Shown: one piece after another, positions 11,301-19,623 of the stretch
Layout of the letters: each line of letters opens with the position of its first letter
Numbering within the stretch: the stretch's first letter is position 1
NCBI RefSeq assembly: GCF_004349355.1
Contig: NZ_SMFK01000006.1
Location: forward strand, 124,001 to 188,000
Direction: 5' to 3'
From: Flavobacterium cellulosilyticum
Lineage (GTDB): Bacteria > Bacteroidota > Bacteroidia > Flavobacteriales > Flavobacteriaceae
DNA: 64,000 bases
Position numbers and translations under genes: made by a program
The notes under the pieces: model-generated
What the model was told of the DNA's origin: nothing
The model's input: the letters and a program-made list of their open reading frames with translations, nothing else
Databases searched by the model: none

Positions 11301-11694
11301 AATTCAAAAAATAGCAAATACACAAGAAAGCATCATTGCAATTAACAGAGGAAATGGAAAATTTGAAGTAAAAGCATTACCAAAAGAAGTACAATTTTCG
11401 AGTGTGAATACCATATGCACTATAGATGTGAATAAAGACGGAATTTTAGATATTATACTTGGTGGAAATCAATATGAATTCAAGCCCCAATTTGGTAGAT
11501 TGGACTCTAATTATGGAAGTGTTTTATTAGGCAACAAAAAAGGAACTTATACTTGGACATCATATTCTAAATCCGGATTTTATTTAAAAGGAGAAGTGAA
11601 ACACATTCAAAAAATAAAAAACAAGAATAATACTTATTCAATTATCGCGGTAATTAATGATGGAACACCTAAAACATTTGAAATTAATGAATAA
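8389..11694 (+). CDS. FG-GAP/VCBS repeat lipoprotein with ASPIC/UnbV domain (copy 1)
   Basis: Signal peptide with a Bacteroidota lipobox (LLFINC, Cys17), so a lipoprotein likely exposed at the surface. The 1101 residues are mostly FG-GAP/VCBS beta-propeller repeats with calcium-loop motifs such as DINNDGLADI, DINGDGLLDI, DYDRDGDLD, DLDNDGDLDLVV, DADGDGDLDLL. Near residues 515-590 an ASPIC/UnbV domain is visible (GSVVELFSG...SRGFQSS...FGIGTKKIDSLHVIWPNG). Such proteins accompany SusC/SusD pairs in Bacteroidota and are thought to bind glycans or partners; no enzymatic residues can be named. The next gene is a tandem paralogue that overlaps it by 8 bases, implying translational coupling. Confidence 0.9.
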   Translation: MLNRFLFFLLSLLFINCSKDNSDSLFTKLDASETGIDFQNEVKNGKDMNIFKYRNFYNGGGVAIGDINNDGLADIFFTSNLSDNKLYLNKGNLKFEDISKKAGIDLPKSWSTGVNMVDINGDGLLDIYVSNAGNNINSIRKSQLYINNGNLTFTEKAEEYNLADTGITTHAAFFDYDRDGDLDCYILNNSFIPVSSLNYSNKRDLRDKNWDVATILKGGGDKLLRNDNGKFVDVSEAAGIYGSLIGFGLGVTVGDVNGDMYPDIYISNDFYEKDYLYINNKNGTFTEQIEGWTSHISQSSMGADMADINNDGRADVFTTDMLPENDERLKKTTNFDNYDLFTRKLNLDFYNQYMQNTLQINDENNKFKEIANYAGIAKTDWSWGALLFDMDNDGYKDIYVCNGIFNDLTNQDFMDFFANEFLQKMVVTGKKEDMEVIIAKMPSTPIPNYAYKNNHNLTFTNEVVKWGLDTPSFSNGAAYGDLDNDGDLDLVVNNVNMNAFVYKNNSDKKKENHFIKVKLKGENQNKFAIGSVVELFSGKEIIRQELIPSRGFQSSIDYVMTFGIGTKKIDSLHVIWPNGKFQTMKKVVNNTTYNLNITDAKLNYIQKIDKPKPLFIEKKNNFLAHKENEYIDFDYEGLISKELSQEGPSLAVGDINGDGNEDVYIGGAKGQAGKIYLNNGNNSCTVTNQKDLDFDINYEDTAASFFDADGDGDLDLLVGSGGNEKADQANYKNRLYLNNGKGLFTKSKSSLPTTNNNVSVIAPYDFDNDGDIDVFIGSRSVPGVYGIIPKQLLLENDGKGNFTNITGKKAFKLDEVGMITDAVWEDIDNDGKKDLIIVGDWMAPIIFKNTGRRLAEFKSDLTNYPGFWNTVSCVDLNNDGKKDLILGNKGTNTSYKATVSNPMKMFVNDFDSNGTIEQITTRTIDGKDVPVHLKSELAKQIPMIKKKNLSYDEYAKKSFPELFSKEIISNAIQKIANTQESIIAINRGNGKFEVKALPKEVQFSSVNTICTIDVNKDGILDIILGGNQYEFKPQFGRLDSNYGSVLLGNKKGTYTWTSYSKSGFYLKGEVKHIQKIKNKNNTYSIIAVINDGTPKTFEINE

Positions 11695-14600
11695 TTTTTA
11701 TAGTCTTTTATTAGCCACATTGCTGTTTGTCAGTTGTTCAAAAAAACAAGATTTGCTATTTGAAAAATTAGACCCATCGAAAAGTAACATTACATTCAAC
11801 AATCAATTATTGGATTCTAAAAAGATATCAATTTTAGATTATCTCTATTATTACAATGGAGGTGGAGTTGCTTTAGGTGATATCAATAACGATGGATTAG
11901 TTGATATTTATTTTACATCAAATCAAGGAAAAAATAAATTATACCTCAATAAAGGAGGTAACAAATTTGAAGACATTAGTGAAAAAGCGGGTATAGAAGG
12001 TCAAAGTGATTGGGAAACCGGTTCTATTATGGCTGATGTTAACGGAGATGGATATGTAGACATTTATGTTTGCGCCGTGGTGGGAATTAATGGGTTTGAA
12101 GGTCACAATGAGTTATTTATTAATAACAAAGACAATACTTTTACTGAAAGTGCTGCAGAATATGGCTTGGATCTAGATAATTATAGTTCTTCAGCTGCAT
12201 TTTTAGATTATGATGGTGATGGTGATTTAGACATGTATTTATTAAATCATGCTGTTCATACTGAACAATCTTATGGAAATGCGGCCATTAGAAATAAAAG
12301 AAATTATGAATGCGGCGATAAATTATTCCGAAATGATAATGGCAAATTTGTAGACGTAAGTGAAAAAGCAGGAATCTTTGGTGGTGCCAATGGATACGGA
12401 CTTGGGCTTGCAATTTCTGATTTTAATTTAGACGGTTATCCGGATATTTATGTGGGCAATGACTTTCATGAGGATGACTATTACTACTTGAATAATGGCG
12501 ATGGTACTTTTACAGAAAGCTTAAAAAACCATTTTGGTCACACTGCTAGATTTTCAATGGGTCTCGATGTTGCTGATGTCAATCATGATGGTTTTCCGGA
12601 TATTATGACCTTAGACATGCTTCCGGAAAGTGAAAAAGTTTTGAAATCTTCTTTAGGTGATGATAATGTACAAATGCTAAAAGTTAGAACAGAAAAACTA
12701 GGGTATCATTATCAATACACCAGAAATATGTTACAAATAAATCAAGGAGGAAATAATTTTACCGAAACTGCTTTATTAAGCGGAATTGCTGCAACAGACT
12801 GGAGCTGGAGCACTTTATTTGCAGATTATGATCAAGATGGAGAACAAGATATTTTTGTTTGTAATGGAATACCAAAACGACCAAATGATTTGGATTACGT
12901 GAAATACCTATCGAATGATCAAGTAAAAACTAAAATTAATTCAACTAAATTATTAGATAAAGAAGCGTTAAGAAAAATGCCAAATGGCAAGGTTACAAAT
13001 TATATTTTTCAAGGTTCGAAAGATTTAATGTTTAATAACAAATCAGCTGATTGGATTGAGAATGATTCCATAATTTCAAACGGAAGTGCTTATGGAGATT
13101 TAGATAATGATGGTGATTTAGATGTTGTGACAAATAATCTAAACAATATTGCTTCAATTTACATCAACAAAACGAATGAAAAAGCCAATTATTTAAAAAT
13201 AAATTTACGTTTTGAAGGAAAAAACACATTTGGAATTGGAACAAAAGTATTTTCATATTACAAAGGGAAATTGCAATATAAGGAGTTGCAAACCACCCGA
13301 GGATTTCAATCTTCATCGGAACCACTAATTCATTTTGGATACGGAAAAATAAGCAACATTGATTCATTGGTTGTAATATGGCCTGACAAAACGGTACAAA
13401 CATTAAAGAATGTAAAAACAAATCAAACGCTAACAATTAAACCGAATACAAACCGAAAAACATTTGATTATAAAAAATTACATCCAGCAATTTTACCTGT
13501 TTTTAAAAAATCAGAAACCAATTTAGGAATCGATTTCAATCATCAAGAAAATGACTTTGTCGATTTTACTGCTCAAAAATTAATTCCCTATCAGCGTTCA
13601 GATCGAGGACCTGCAACAGTTGTTGGCGACTTAAACAATGATGGCAAAGACGATGTTTTCTTTGGTGGTTCACAGGGAAAATTAGCCGCTATTTACCTTC
13701 AAAACGAAAAAGGGTTTTCAAAAAAATCTTATCCTTCAATTAAGTTAGATTCTATTTATGAAGATGCATCGGCTGTTGTTGGTGATTTTAATGGAGACAA
13801 ACAAAATGATTTACTAGTTGCATCAGGAAGTGGTCAATATGCTGCTGATTTAGTTCATCGATTGTATTTAGGAAATGCACTAACTAAAAGTACTTTCCCA
13901 GACACGAATGCAATGAACGCGACTTTAATAAAAGCGATTGATTATGATAAAGATGGTGATTTAGACCTGTTTATAGGAAACAATTCTAAATATAATAGTT
14001 TTGGTAAAATGCCAGATTGTTATTTATTAAACAATAACAAAGGGGTGTTTTCTATCGTTCAAAGTAAAACATTTGCGGGAATAGGAATGGTTTCTGATGC
14101 CGTAGTTACTGATTTTAATAATGACGGAACCCTCGATTTGATTGTTGTAGGAGAATGGATGAAACCTACATTTTTTGCCAATATTAAGGGAAACTTCAAA
14201 GATGTTACTGAAAGTCTTTTGCCCGGTAATCAAAATGGCTTATGGCAGTCTATTAGTGCATTTGACATTGACCATGATGGTGATTTAGATTATTTAGTAG
14301 GTAATTGGGGAATGAATTCAAAATTTAAGGCTTCTCAAGAATTCCCAATGAAAATGTATTTCGATGACTTTGATGCCAATGACACTTTCGAAACAATTGT
14401 TACTATCGAAAAAAATGGCAAATACTACACAACCTTGGGGTTAGATGAACTAACTGAAGAATTTAGTGGGATGTTAAAAAAGAAATTTAAAACTTATAAA
14501 TCCTTTGCAGGAAAAACAGTTGAGGAAGTTTTTGACCCAAAAATGTTAGCAAAAGCAAAGTTGTATGAAGTTCACAATTTAAAATCGGGTTATTTAAGAA

Positions 14601-14944
14601 ATGACAACGGTAAATTTACTTTTGTTCCCTTCTCGAATAAAATGCAAGTAAGCCCTATAACCTGTTTTGCTAAAACTGATTTTGATGGCGATGGACAAGA
14701 CGATATTTTTGCCGCTGGAAATTATTTTGGCGTAACTCCATATCACAGCCGCTTTGATGGTTTTTCAGGAGCTTTAATAAAAAATGAAAAAACTATATTA
14801 TTAGGAAATCAAATAGGAATTGATTTAACTCAAAAAGCAGTTAGACATTTAGACATTTTAAAATTCAATGGTAAAAACTATCTTTTGGTTACAATCAACA
14901 ATAAAAAAGCAGAAGTATATGAAATACCAATGTCTATAAATTAA
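11687..14944 (+). CDS. FG-GAP/VCBS repeat lipoprotein with ASPIC/UnbV domain (copy 2)
   Basis: Tandem paralogue of the preceding gene. The start at 11687 is chosen over an in-frame ATG at 11657 because the signal peptide (MNNFYSLLLATLLFVSC, lipidated Cys17) begins there; this gives 1085 residues and an 8-base overlap with the upstream stop. It has the same order: calcium-loop VCBS repeats (DINNDGLVDI, DVNGDGYVDI, DYDGDGDLDMY, DFNLDGYPDI), the UnbV domain around residues 500-580 (TRGFQSSSEP, IDSLVVIWPDKTVQT), then further repeats. Role inferred as surface glycan or partner binding. Two divergent copies side by side suggest an old duplication with distinct roles. Confidence 0.9.
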   Translation: MNNFYSLLLATLLFVSCSKKQDLLFEKLDPSKSNITFNNQLLDSKKISILDYLYYYNGGGVALGDINNDGLVDIYFTSNQGKNKLYLNKGGNKFEDISEKAGIEGQSDWETGSIMADVNGDGYVDIYVCAVVGINGFEGHNELFINNKDNTFTESAAEYGLDLDNYSSSAAFLDYDGDGDLDMYLLNHAVHTEQSYGNAAIRNKRNYECGDKLFRNDNGKFVDVSEKAGIFGGANGYGLGLAISDFNLDGYPDIYVGNDFHEDDYYYLNNGDGTFTESLKNHFGHTARFSMGLDVADVNHDGFPDIMTLDMLPESEKVLKSSLGDDNVQMLKVRTEKLGYHYQYTRNMLQINQGGNNFTETALLSGIAATDWSWSTLFADYDQDGEQDIFVCNGIPKRPNDLDYVKYLSNDQVKTKINSTKLLDKEALRKMPNGKVTNYIFQGSKDLMFNNKSADWIENDSIISNGSAYGDLDNDGDLDVVTNNLNNIASIYINKTNEKANYLKINLRFEGKNTFGIGTKVFSYYKGKLQYKELQTTRGFQSSSEPLIHFGYGKISNIDSLVVIWPDKTVQTLKNVKTNQTLTIKPNTNRKTFDYKKLHPAILPVFKKSETNLGIDFNHQENDFVDFTAQKLIPYQRSDRGPATVVGDLNNDGKDDVFFGGSQGKLAAIYLQNEKGFSKKSYPSIKLDSIYEDASAVVGDFNGDKQNDLLVASGSGQYAADLVHRLYLGNALTKSTFPDTNAMNATLIKAIDYDKDGDLDLFIGNNSKYNSFGKMPDCYLLNNNKGVFSIVQSKTFAGIGMVSDAVVTDFNNDGTLDLIVVGEWMKPTFFANIKGNFKDVTESLLPGNQNGLWQSISAFDIDHDGDLDYLVGNWGMNSKFKASQEFPMKMYFDDFDANDTFETIVTIEKNGKYYTTLGLDELTEEFSGMLKKKFKTYKSFAGKTVEEVFDPKMLAKAKLYEVHNLKSGYLRNDNGKFTFVPFSNKMQVSPITCFAKTDFDGDGQDDIFAAGNYFGVTPYHSRFDGFSGALIKNEKTILLGNQIGIDLTQKAVRHLDILKFNGKNYLLVTINNKKAEVYEIPMSIN

Positions 14945-14979
14945 AATAAAAAAGTAATTACCCTTTATAAATACTCGAA

Positions 14980-16311
14980 ATGAAATTTAAAATATATTAT
15001 ATCATCGGAATTTGTTTGCTTTTTATTTCATGCAAAAAAGAAAACCATATTGAAGTTACCACTGACGAATATCATGCTTCTATTGAAAACATTACTCAAA
15101 TAATGATCCATGATATTTTCTCCCCTCCAGTTGCTAGTAGAATATTTGTATATCCAAATATTGCAGCTTATGAAGTAATTGCACAAAATAATAAAACATA
15201 TGCTAGTTTGCAACATCAATTAAACGGATTAGATTCTATTCCAGTATTAGACCCAAAAAGTGGCGTAAACCAACCGTTAGCAGCCATAATTGCTCATATG
15301 GAAGTGAGTAAGCAATTGGTTTTTTCTGAAGAAATAGTCGAGAAATTTAGAGATAGTTTGTATAAAAAATGGCAAGATGAAAACTCGACTGAATTTGAGC
15401 AATCAAAAGAATATGGGCTTAAAGTAGCCGAAAGAATCGTAAAATGGATGAATAAAGACAAATACAAACAAACCCGTACGATGTCTAAGTTTTCTGTCTT
15501 TGCAAATCAACCCAGTAGATGGCAACCAACGCCTCCAGCATATATGGATGCGATAGAACCACATTGGGGTGAAATAAGAACCTTAGTACTAGATTCCGCC
15601 TCACAATTTAAACCAATCCCTGCTCTACCCTTTTCATTGGATAAAAACTCCCCTTTTTTCAAACAAGTGCAAGAGGTTTATGACATTAGTATGAAAATGA
15701 AAAATTTGGGTGATGGATGTAGTGAGGTTAAGATGGCTCAGTTTTGGGACTGCAATCCCTATGTGTCAGTTAGTCAAGGCCATATGATGTTTGCTAAAAA
15801 GAAAATTACTCCAGGAGCACATTGGATAGGAATTACAAAAATTGCTTGTCGAAAATCCAAAGCTGATTTTGACAAAACAGTTTTTGCTTACACCAAGACG
15901 TCGATCGGTATGTTTGACGCATTTATTAGCTGTTGGGACGAAAAATTTAGAAGCAATGTGATTCGACCAGAAACGGTAATTAATCAACATATAGATGAAA
16001 ACTGGAAACCTGCCCTACAAACACCACCATTTCCTGAATACACAAGTGGACATTCTGTCGTTTCTACAGTATCATCAAATATTTTAACCTCTATTTTTGG
16101 CGATAATTTTTCATATACAGATGATACCGAATTACAATTTGGCTTACCCAATAGGACTTTTTCTTCATTCAATATAGCTTCAAAAGAAGCTGCTATGAGT
16201 CGGTTTTATGGAGGAATACATTACAGATCTGCAATTGAAAACGGAATAGTTCAAGGCACAAACATAGGAACATATATTAATAGTACTATTAATTTTTTTA
16301 AATCTAAATAA
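14980..16311 (+). CDS. Vanadium-dependent haloperoxidase/PAP2-like lipoprotein
   Basis: Lipoprotein signal (LLFISC, Cys18), then an all-helical PAP2/vanadium haloperoxidase domain. The three phosphate/vanadate-binding motifs are visible: K-x6-RP (KFRSNVIRP, about residue 325), SGH (YTSGHSVVS) and SR-x3-GxH (SRFYGGIHYRS, about residue 405). Family members are either phosphatases or halide oxidases; sequence alone does not separate them. It follows the UnbV protein after 35 bases and precedes the GyrI-like protein after 14, so it is the third member of one operon. A role in dephosphorylating or oxidising a surface substrate is conjecture. Confidence 0.85.
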   Translation: MKFKIYYIIGICLLFISCKKENHIEVTTDEYHASIENITQIMIHDIFSPPVASRIFVYPNIAAYEVIAQNNKTYASLQHQLNGLDSIPVLDPKSGVNQPLAAIIAHMEVSKQLVFSEEIVEKFRDSLYKKWQDENSTEFEQSKEYGLKVAERIVKWMNKDKYKQTRTMSKFSVFANQPSRWQPTPPAYMDAIEPHWGEIRTLVLDSASQFKPIPALPFSLDKNSPFFKQVQEVYDISMKMKNLGDGCSEVKMAQFWDCNPYVSVSQGHMMFAKKKITPGAHWIGITKIACRKSKADFDKTVFAYTKTSIGMFDAFISCWDEKFRSNVIRPETVINQHIDENWKPALQTPPFPEYTSGHSVVSTVSSNILTSIFGDNFSYTDDTELQFGLPNRTFSSFNIASKEAAMSRFYGGIHYRSAIENGIVQGTNIGTYINSTINFFKSK

Positions 16312-16325
16312 ATCAAATCTATATA

Positions 16326-17237
16326 ATGAATAATAAGTTAAAGTGGTTAATAGCTGTCGTTTTACTGTCGTTTTTAGGTTGGTACTTTTTATTAAAGCAA
16401 TCAGATTACACCATAACTTTTAAAGTTAATGCCGCTACAGGAACTATTTCTCAAGGAATTATGGAATGGACGGCAATTCAAACTAAAAATCAAAATGAAA
16501 TTTATACTGTTATAGAAAAGAGAAATTTTGATTTCATCAAACAACGGATGAAAAAAGGGAATGAAGAGTTAGAATATACTTGGAATATGAAATCAATTAA
16601 CGATTCTATAACTAATGTTTCAGTTGGAATAAAAGATTTAAATCATTCCTACTACAATAAGCTAACTGCACTTCCATTTGTTCCATCAAAATTTAAAACA
16701 GAACAAATTAATAAAATAAAATCATTTAAAACGGGTCTTGAAGATCATATTGGCAATTTTAAAATTAGAATTGATGGTGAAAAATCATCTAAAGAAATTT
16801 ATGTAGCCTATATTTCTTTGAAAAGTTCTATGCAAGAAAAGGCCCAAACTATGATTGGATATGATGCTGAAATTGTGGGATATTTAGATAGAAATAAAAT
16901 AAAAATAATCGGTTTTCGTCCTTATTTAGAGGTTACTAATTGGGATCAAGATAAAGAGATTGTTAGTTTTAATTATTGTTTTCCAATACCTAAAAACACA
17001 AAATATGTTCCTGATGACAATGTAAAGTTTAAAATAATTCCTGCTATAAAAGGACTACAGGCAACTTATTATGGAAATTATAGGACTTCAGATAGAGCTT
17101 GGTTTACCCTCCTAGATTATGCCAAACAGAGAAATATTAAATTAGCAAATAAACCTCTTGAGCATTTTCTTGCCAATCCTTTTAATGGTGGTGATGACCT
17201 ATCCTGGGAAACCCAAATAATATTACCATTTGAGTAA
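16326..17237 (+). CDS. Membrane-anchored SRPBCC/GyrI-like ligand-binding protein
   Basis: One N-terminal transmembrane helix (residues 6-23), then a SRPBCC/START-like region and a C-terminal GyrI-like (effector-binding) domain with GLQATYYGNYRTSDRAWFTL and a final DDLSWETQIILPFE, typical of the GyrI/AraC effector-binding fold. There is no DNA-binding domain, so it is not a regulator itself. It would face the periplasm. It closes the UnbV-haloperoxidase operon. No ligand can be proposed from sequence. Confidence 0.6.
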   Translation: MNNKLKWLIAVVLLSFLGWYFLLKQSDYTITFKVNAATGTISQGIMEWTAIQTKNQNEIYTVIEKRNFDFIKQRMKKGNEELEYTWNMKSINDSITNVSVGIKDLNHSYYNKLTALPFVPSKFKTEQINKIKSFKTGLEDHIGNFKIRIDGEKSSKEIYVAYISLKSSMQEKAQTMIGYDAEIVGYLDRNKIKIIGFRPYLEVTNWDQDKEIVSFNYCFPIPKNTKYVPDDNVKFKIIPAIKGLQATYYGNYRTSDRAWFTLLDYAKQRNIKLANKPLEHFLANPFNGGDDLSWETQIILPFE

Positions 17238-17273
17238 AATTTAAAGTACTTATTTAAAAATACTTTAAGGATT

Positions 17274-17308
17274 CGAAAACGTTTTCGTCACTTCCGAAAA
17301 CGTTATTA
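17274..17308. promoter_or_regulatory. Paired LacI-type operators upstream of the sucrose-phosphorylase operon
   Basis: A perfect CGAAAACGTTTTCG lies at 17274-17287 and an imperfect copy beginning CGAAAACGTT at 17295-17308, offset 21 bases. This is the same arrangement as the pair before susC (3496). A near-consensus -7 box TACATTTA at 17318-17325 follows ten bases later, so a bound LacI protein would lie just upstream of it. Confidence 0.85.
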
Positions 17309-17360
17309 TATCTATATTACATTTAATTAGCAATTTTACAATTATATTTAAATAATATAA

Positions 17361-18674
17361 ATGAAATTGATGAAATTAAAATTAAGCTTTTGGCAAATTA
17401 TCAACATGAATGTTGGTTTTTTTGGAATTCAATATAGTTTTGGTTTGCAACAAAGTGCCGTTAACCCCATTTATGATTTTCTTGGCGCTAGTCCAGATCA
17501 ATTGCCTTTACTGAATCTTGCTGGTCCATTAACCGGTTTATTGATTCAGCCTATAATTGGAGCAATGAGTGATAAAACTTGGTCTCCCAAATTTGGTGGT
17601 AGAAGAAAACCCTATTTTTTTGTTGGAGCATTATTGTGTAGTATTGCTTTATTACTTTTTCCATTTAGTAGTTCTTTATGGATGGCCGCAGGTTTACTAT
17701 GGATATTAGATGCCGGTAATAATACTGCCATGGAGCCCTATAGAGCTTTTATTGCAGACACGTTAGACACAGAACAGCAACCCACAGGTTTTCAAGCTCA
17801 AAGTTTCTTTACTGGATTTGGTCAAACTTTGGCAAACGTTTCACTATTTATTTTTCCGTTAATTTTTATTGGAACTACTGGTAAATTACCCACATGGGTT
17901 TTTGCCTCCTTTTTTCTTGGAGCTGTTTGTTCTATAGGGTCTGTTTGGTGGAGTTCTCATACCACTAAAGAAATCCCTCCAACGGATGAGGAATTAAAAA
18001 TAATAAGAGAGGAACCATTACATCTTTTCACTCCTTTTATTGATATACTTTCAGCTATTAAATACATGCCAAAAGTAATGTGGCAATTAGCACTAGTATA
18101 TTTATTTCAATGGTACGCCTTGTTTTGTTACTGGCAAAATTCATCCAAAAGTATCGCGCTTTCAGTTTGGCATACAAGCCCTCAAAAAGACATGAAATTA
18201 TACGGAGAAGCAGTAAGTTGGACAGGTTTAGTAAACGGATGGTACAATGTAGTAACTTTTTTATGTGCATTTGGATTGGTTTATTTTGCAAAAAAATATT
18301 CGCCAAAGATGGTGCATTTTTCTTGTTTAGTTTTAGCTGCAATTGGGTTTTTAATTTTCCCACATATAGAAAACAAATACCTTTTATTCCCGGCAATTAC
18401 TGGCTTTGGAATTGGTTGGGCGAGCATGATGGGAATTCCTTATTTAATGGTTGTAAATGACATCCCAAAAGAACGTTACGGAGTTTATATGGGAATTATC
18501 AACATGATGATTGTAATTCCTATGTTTATTCAAACGATAACTTTTGGCTATATTATGAAACATTTTCTGAACAATGATGCTAGGTTAGCCATAACATTTG
18601 CAGGTATATTATTAGTTATAAGTGCAATTTGCACTTTATTTATTAAAACAAAAAAAGTGACTATCGATGAATGA
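17361..18674 (+). CDS. MFS disaccharide transporter, SLC45/GPH-like
   Basis: Twelve-helix major facilitator in the inner membrane. The loop 2-3 signature GAMSDKTWSPKFGGRRKPYF is characteristic of the SLC45/plant SUC branch that carries sucrose or maltose with protons. Length 437 is normal. It begins the operon behind the LacI-type operators, and its stop overlaps the sugar kinase start by 8 bases. Given the sucrose phosphorylase and fructokinase downstream, sucrose is the best-supported substrate, maltose or trehalose being alternatives. Confidence 0.88.
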   Translation: MKLMKLKLSFWQIINMNVGFFGIQYSFGLQQSAVNPIYDFLGASPDQLPLLNLAGPLTGLLIQPIIGAMSDKTWSPKFGGRRKPYFFVGALLCSIALLLFPFSSSLWMAAGLLWILDAGNNTAMEPYRAFIADTLDTEQQPTGFQAQSFFTGFGQTLANVSLFIFPLIFIGTTGKLPTWVFASFFLGAVCSIGSVWWSSHTTKEIPPTDEELKIIREEPLHLFTPFIDILSAIKYMPKVMWQLALVYLFQWYALFCYWQNSSKSIALSVWHTSPQKDMKLYGEAVSWTGLVNGWYNVVTFLCAFGLVYFAKKYSPKMVHFSCLVLAAIGFLIFPHIENKYLLFPAITGFGIGWASMMGIPYLMVVNDIPKERYGVYMGIINMMIVIPMFIQTITFGYIMKHFLNNDARLAITFAGILLVISAICTLFIKTKKVTIDE

Positions 18675-19617
18675 TTCAACAAATAATACGATGGAAACTA
18701 TAGACATACTTTGCGTTGGAGAAGTTTTAGTAGATTTTATTGGGCACCAAGAAGGTGTACTTATCAACGAAACTAGAGATTACCACAGGTATTTAGGAGG
18801 TTCACCTACCAATGTTGCCATGAATGCTACGAGATTAGGTTTGAATACTACATTAATTGCTTCAGTAGGAGATGATGGTTTTGGAAGTTATATCTTGGAA
18901 AGATTATCAAGTGTTAGTCTAAATACAAATCATGTTAATGTCTTAGAAGATAAATCAACAAGCGTAATATTCGTATCAAGATCAGATGGAACACCTGATT
19001 TTATTCCCTATCGTGAAGCAGATTGCTGCATTTATGAAGAGCAAATTACTGCGGAAATTTTATCTCAAACCAAAATATTTCATACTACTTGCTTTGCATT
19101 AAGTAAAAATCCTGCCCAAGAAACAATCCTAAAGAAAGCACAAGAAGCTTATAAACTAGGCTGTCAATTGAGCATAGATGTTAATTATGCTAAAAAATTA
19201 TGGAATAGTCAAGAGGAAGCTTTTCAGGTAATTAAAACCTATTGCAGCTTTAATCCTTTGATTAAAATTAGTGAAGACGATATGATGCGTCTTTTCGAAA
19301 AGGAACTTCCGCATGAAGATATTTTTAATTTTTTTCATAACGAAGGTGTCGATATTGTATGCTTAACTTTAGGAAGTAAAGGCGTCAAATTATCTCAAAA
19401 GGGAAAAGGAATCATTCAATTACCCGCAATTAAAATTGACAAAGTAATGGACTCTACTGGAGCTGGCGATGCTTTTTGGTCTGGATTTTTATTTGCTTTT
19501 ATCAAAGAAAAAACGATTGATGAATGTTTGGGTATTGCCTTGAAATTAGCCGCTTTAAAATTGCAAAATGTAGGACGGTTACCCGATAATATCAACATTC
19601 TATCTCAACTTTTATAA
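18667..19617 (+). CDS. PfkB-family sugar kinase, probable fructokinase
   Basis: Transfers phosphate from ATP to a sugar in the cytoplasm, most likely fructose to fructose 6-phosphate. It shows the PfkB N-terminal GGSPTNVAMNATRLG and the C-terminal catalytic signature DSTGAGDAFWSGFLFAF, with the Asp of GAGD as base. Length 316 is typical of ribokinase-family fructokinases. The first ATG overlaps the transporter gene by 8 bases; an ATG at 18691 would also leave a complete domain. The sucrose-phosphorylase gene follows after 6 bases, which fits phosphorylation of the fructose released by phosphorolysis. Confidence 0.88.
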   Translation: MNDSTNNTMETIDILCVGEVLVDFIGHQEGVLINETRDYHRYLGGSPTNVAMNATRLGLNTTLIASVGDDGFGSYILERLSSVSLNTNHVNVLEDKSTSVIFVSRSDGTPDFIPYREADCCIYEEQITAEILSQTKIFHTTCFALSKNPAQETILKKAQEAYKLGCQLSIDVNYAKKLWNSQEEAFQVIKTYCSFNPLIKISEDDMMRLFEKELPHEDIFNFFHNEGVDIVCLTLGSKGVKLSQKGKGIIQLPAIKIDKVMDSTGAGDAFWSGFLFAFIKEKTIDECLGIALKLAALKLQNVGRLPDNINILSQLL

Positions 19618-19623
19618 TATAAT

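Noticed and set aside
11657..11686. Earlier in-frame ATG for the second UnbV lipoprotein
   Set aside because: It would place ten charged residues before the lipoprotein signal peptide; the ATG at 11687 starts directly with it.
14945..14979. Terminator between the second UnbV gene and the haloperoxidase-like gene
   Set aside because: No stem was found; the 35-base gap fits a continuing operon.
18058..18460. Long open frames on both strands inside the MFS gene
   Set aside because: They lie wholly within the transporter, whose frame shows the family signature.
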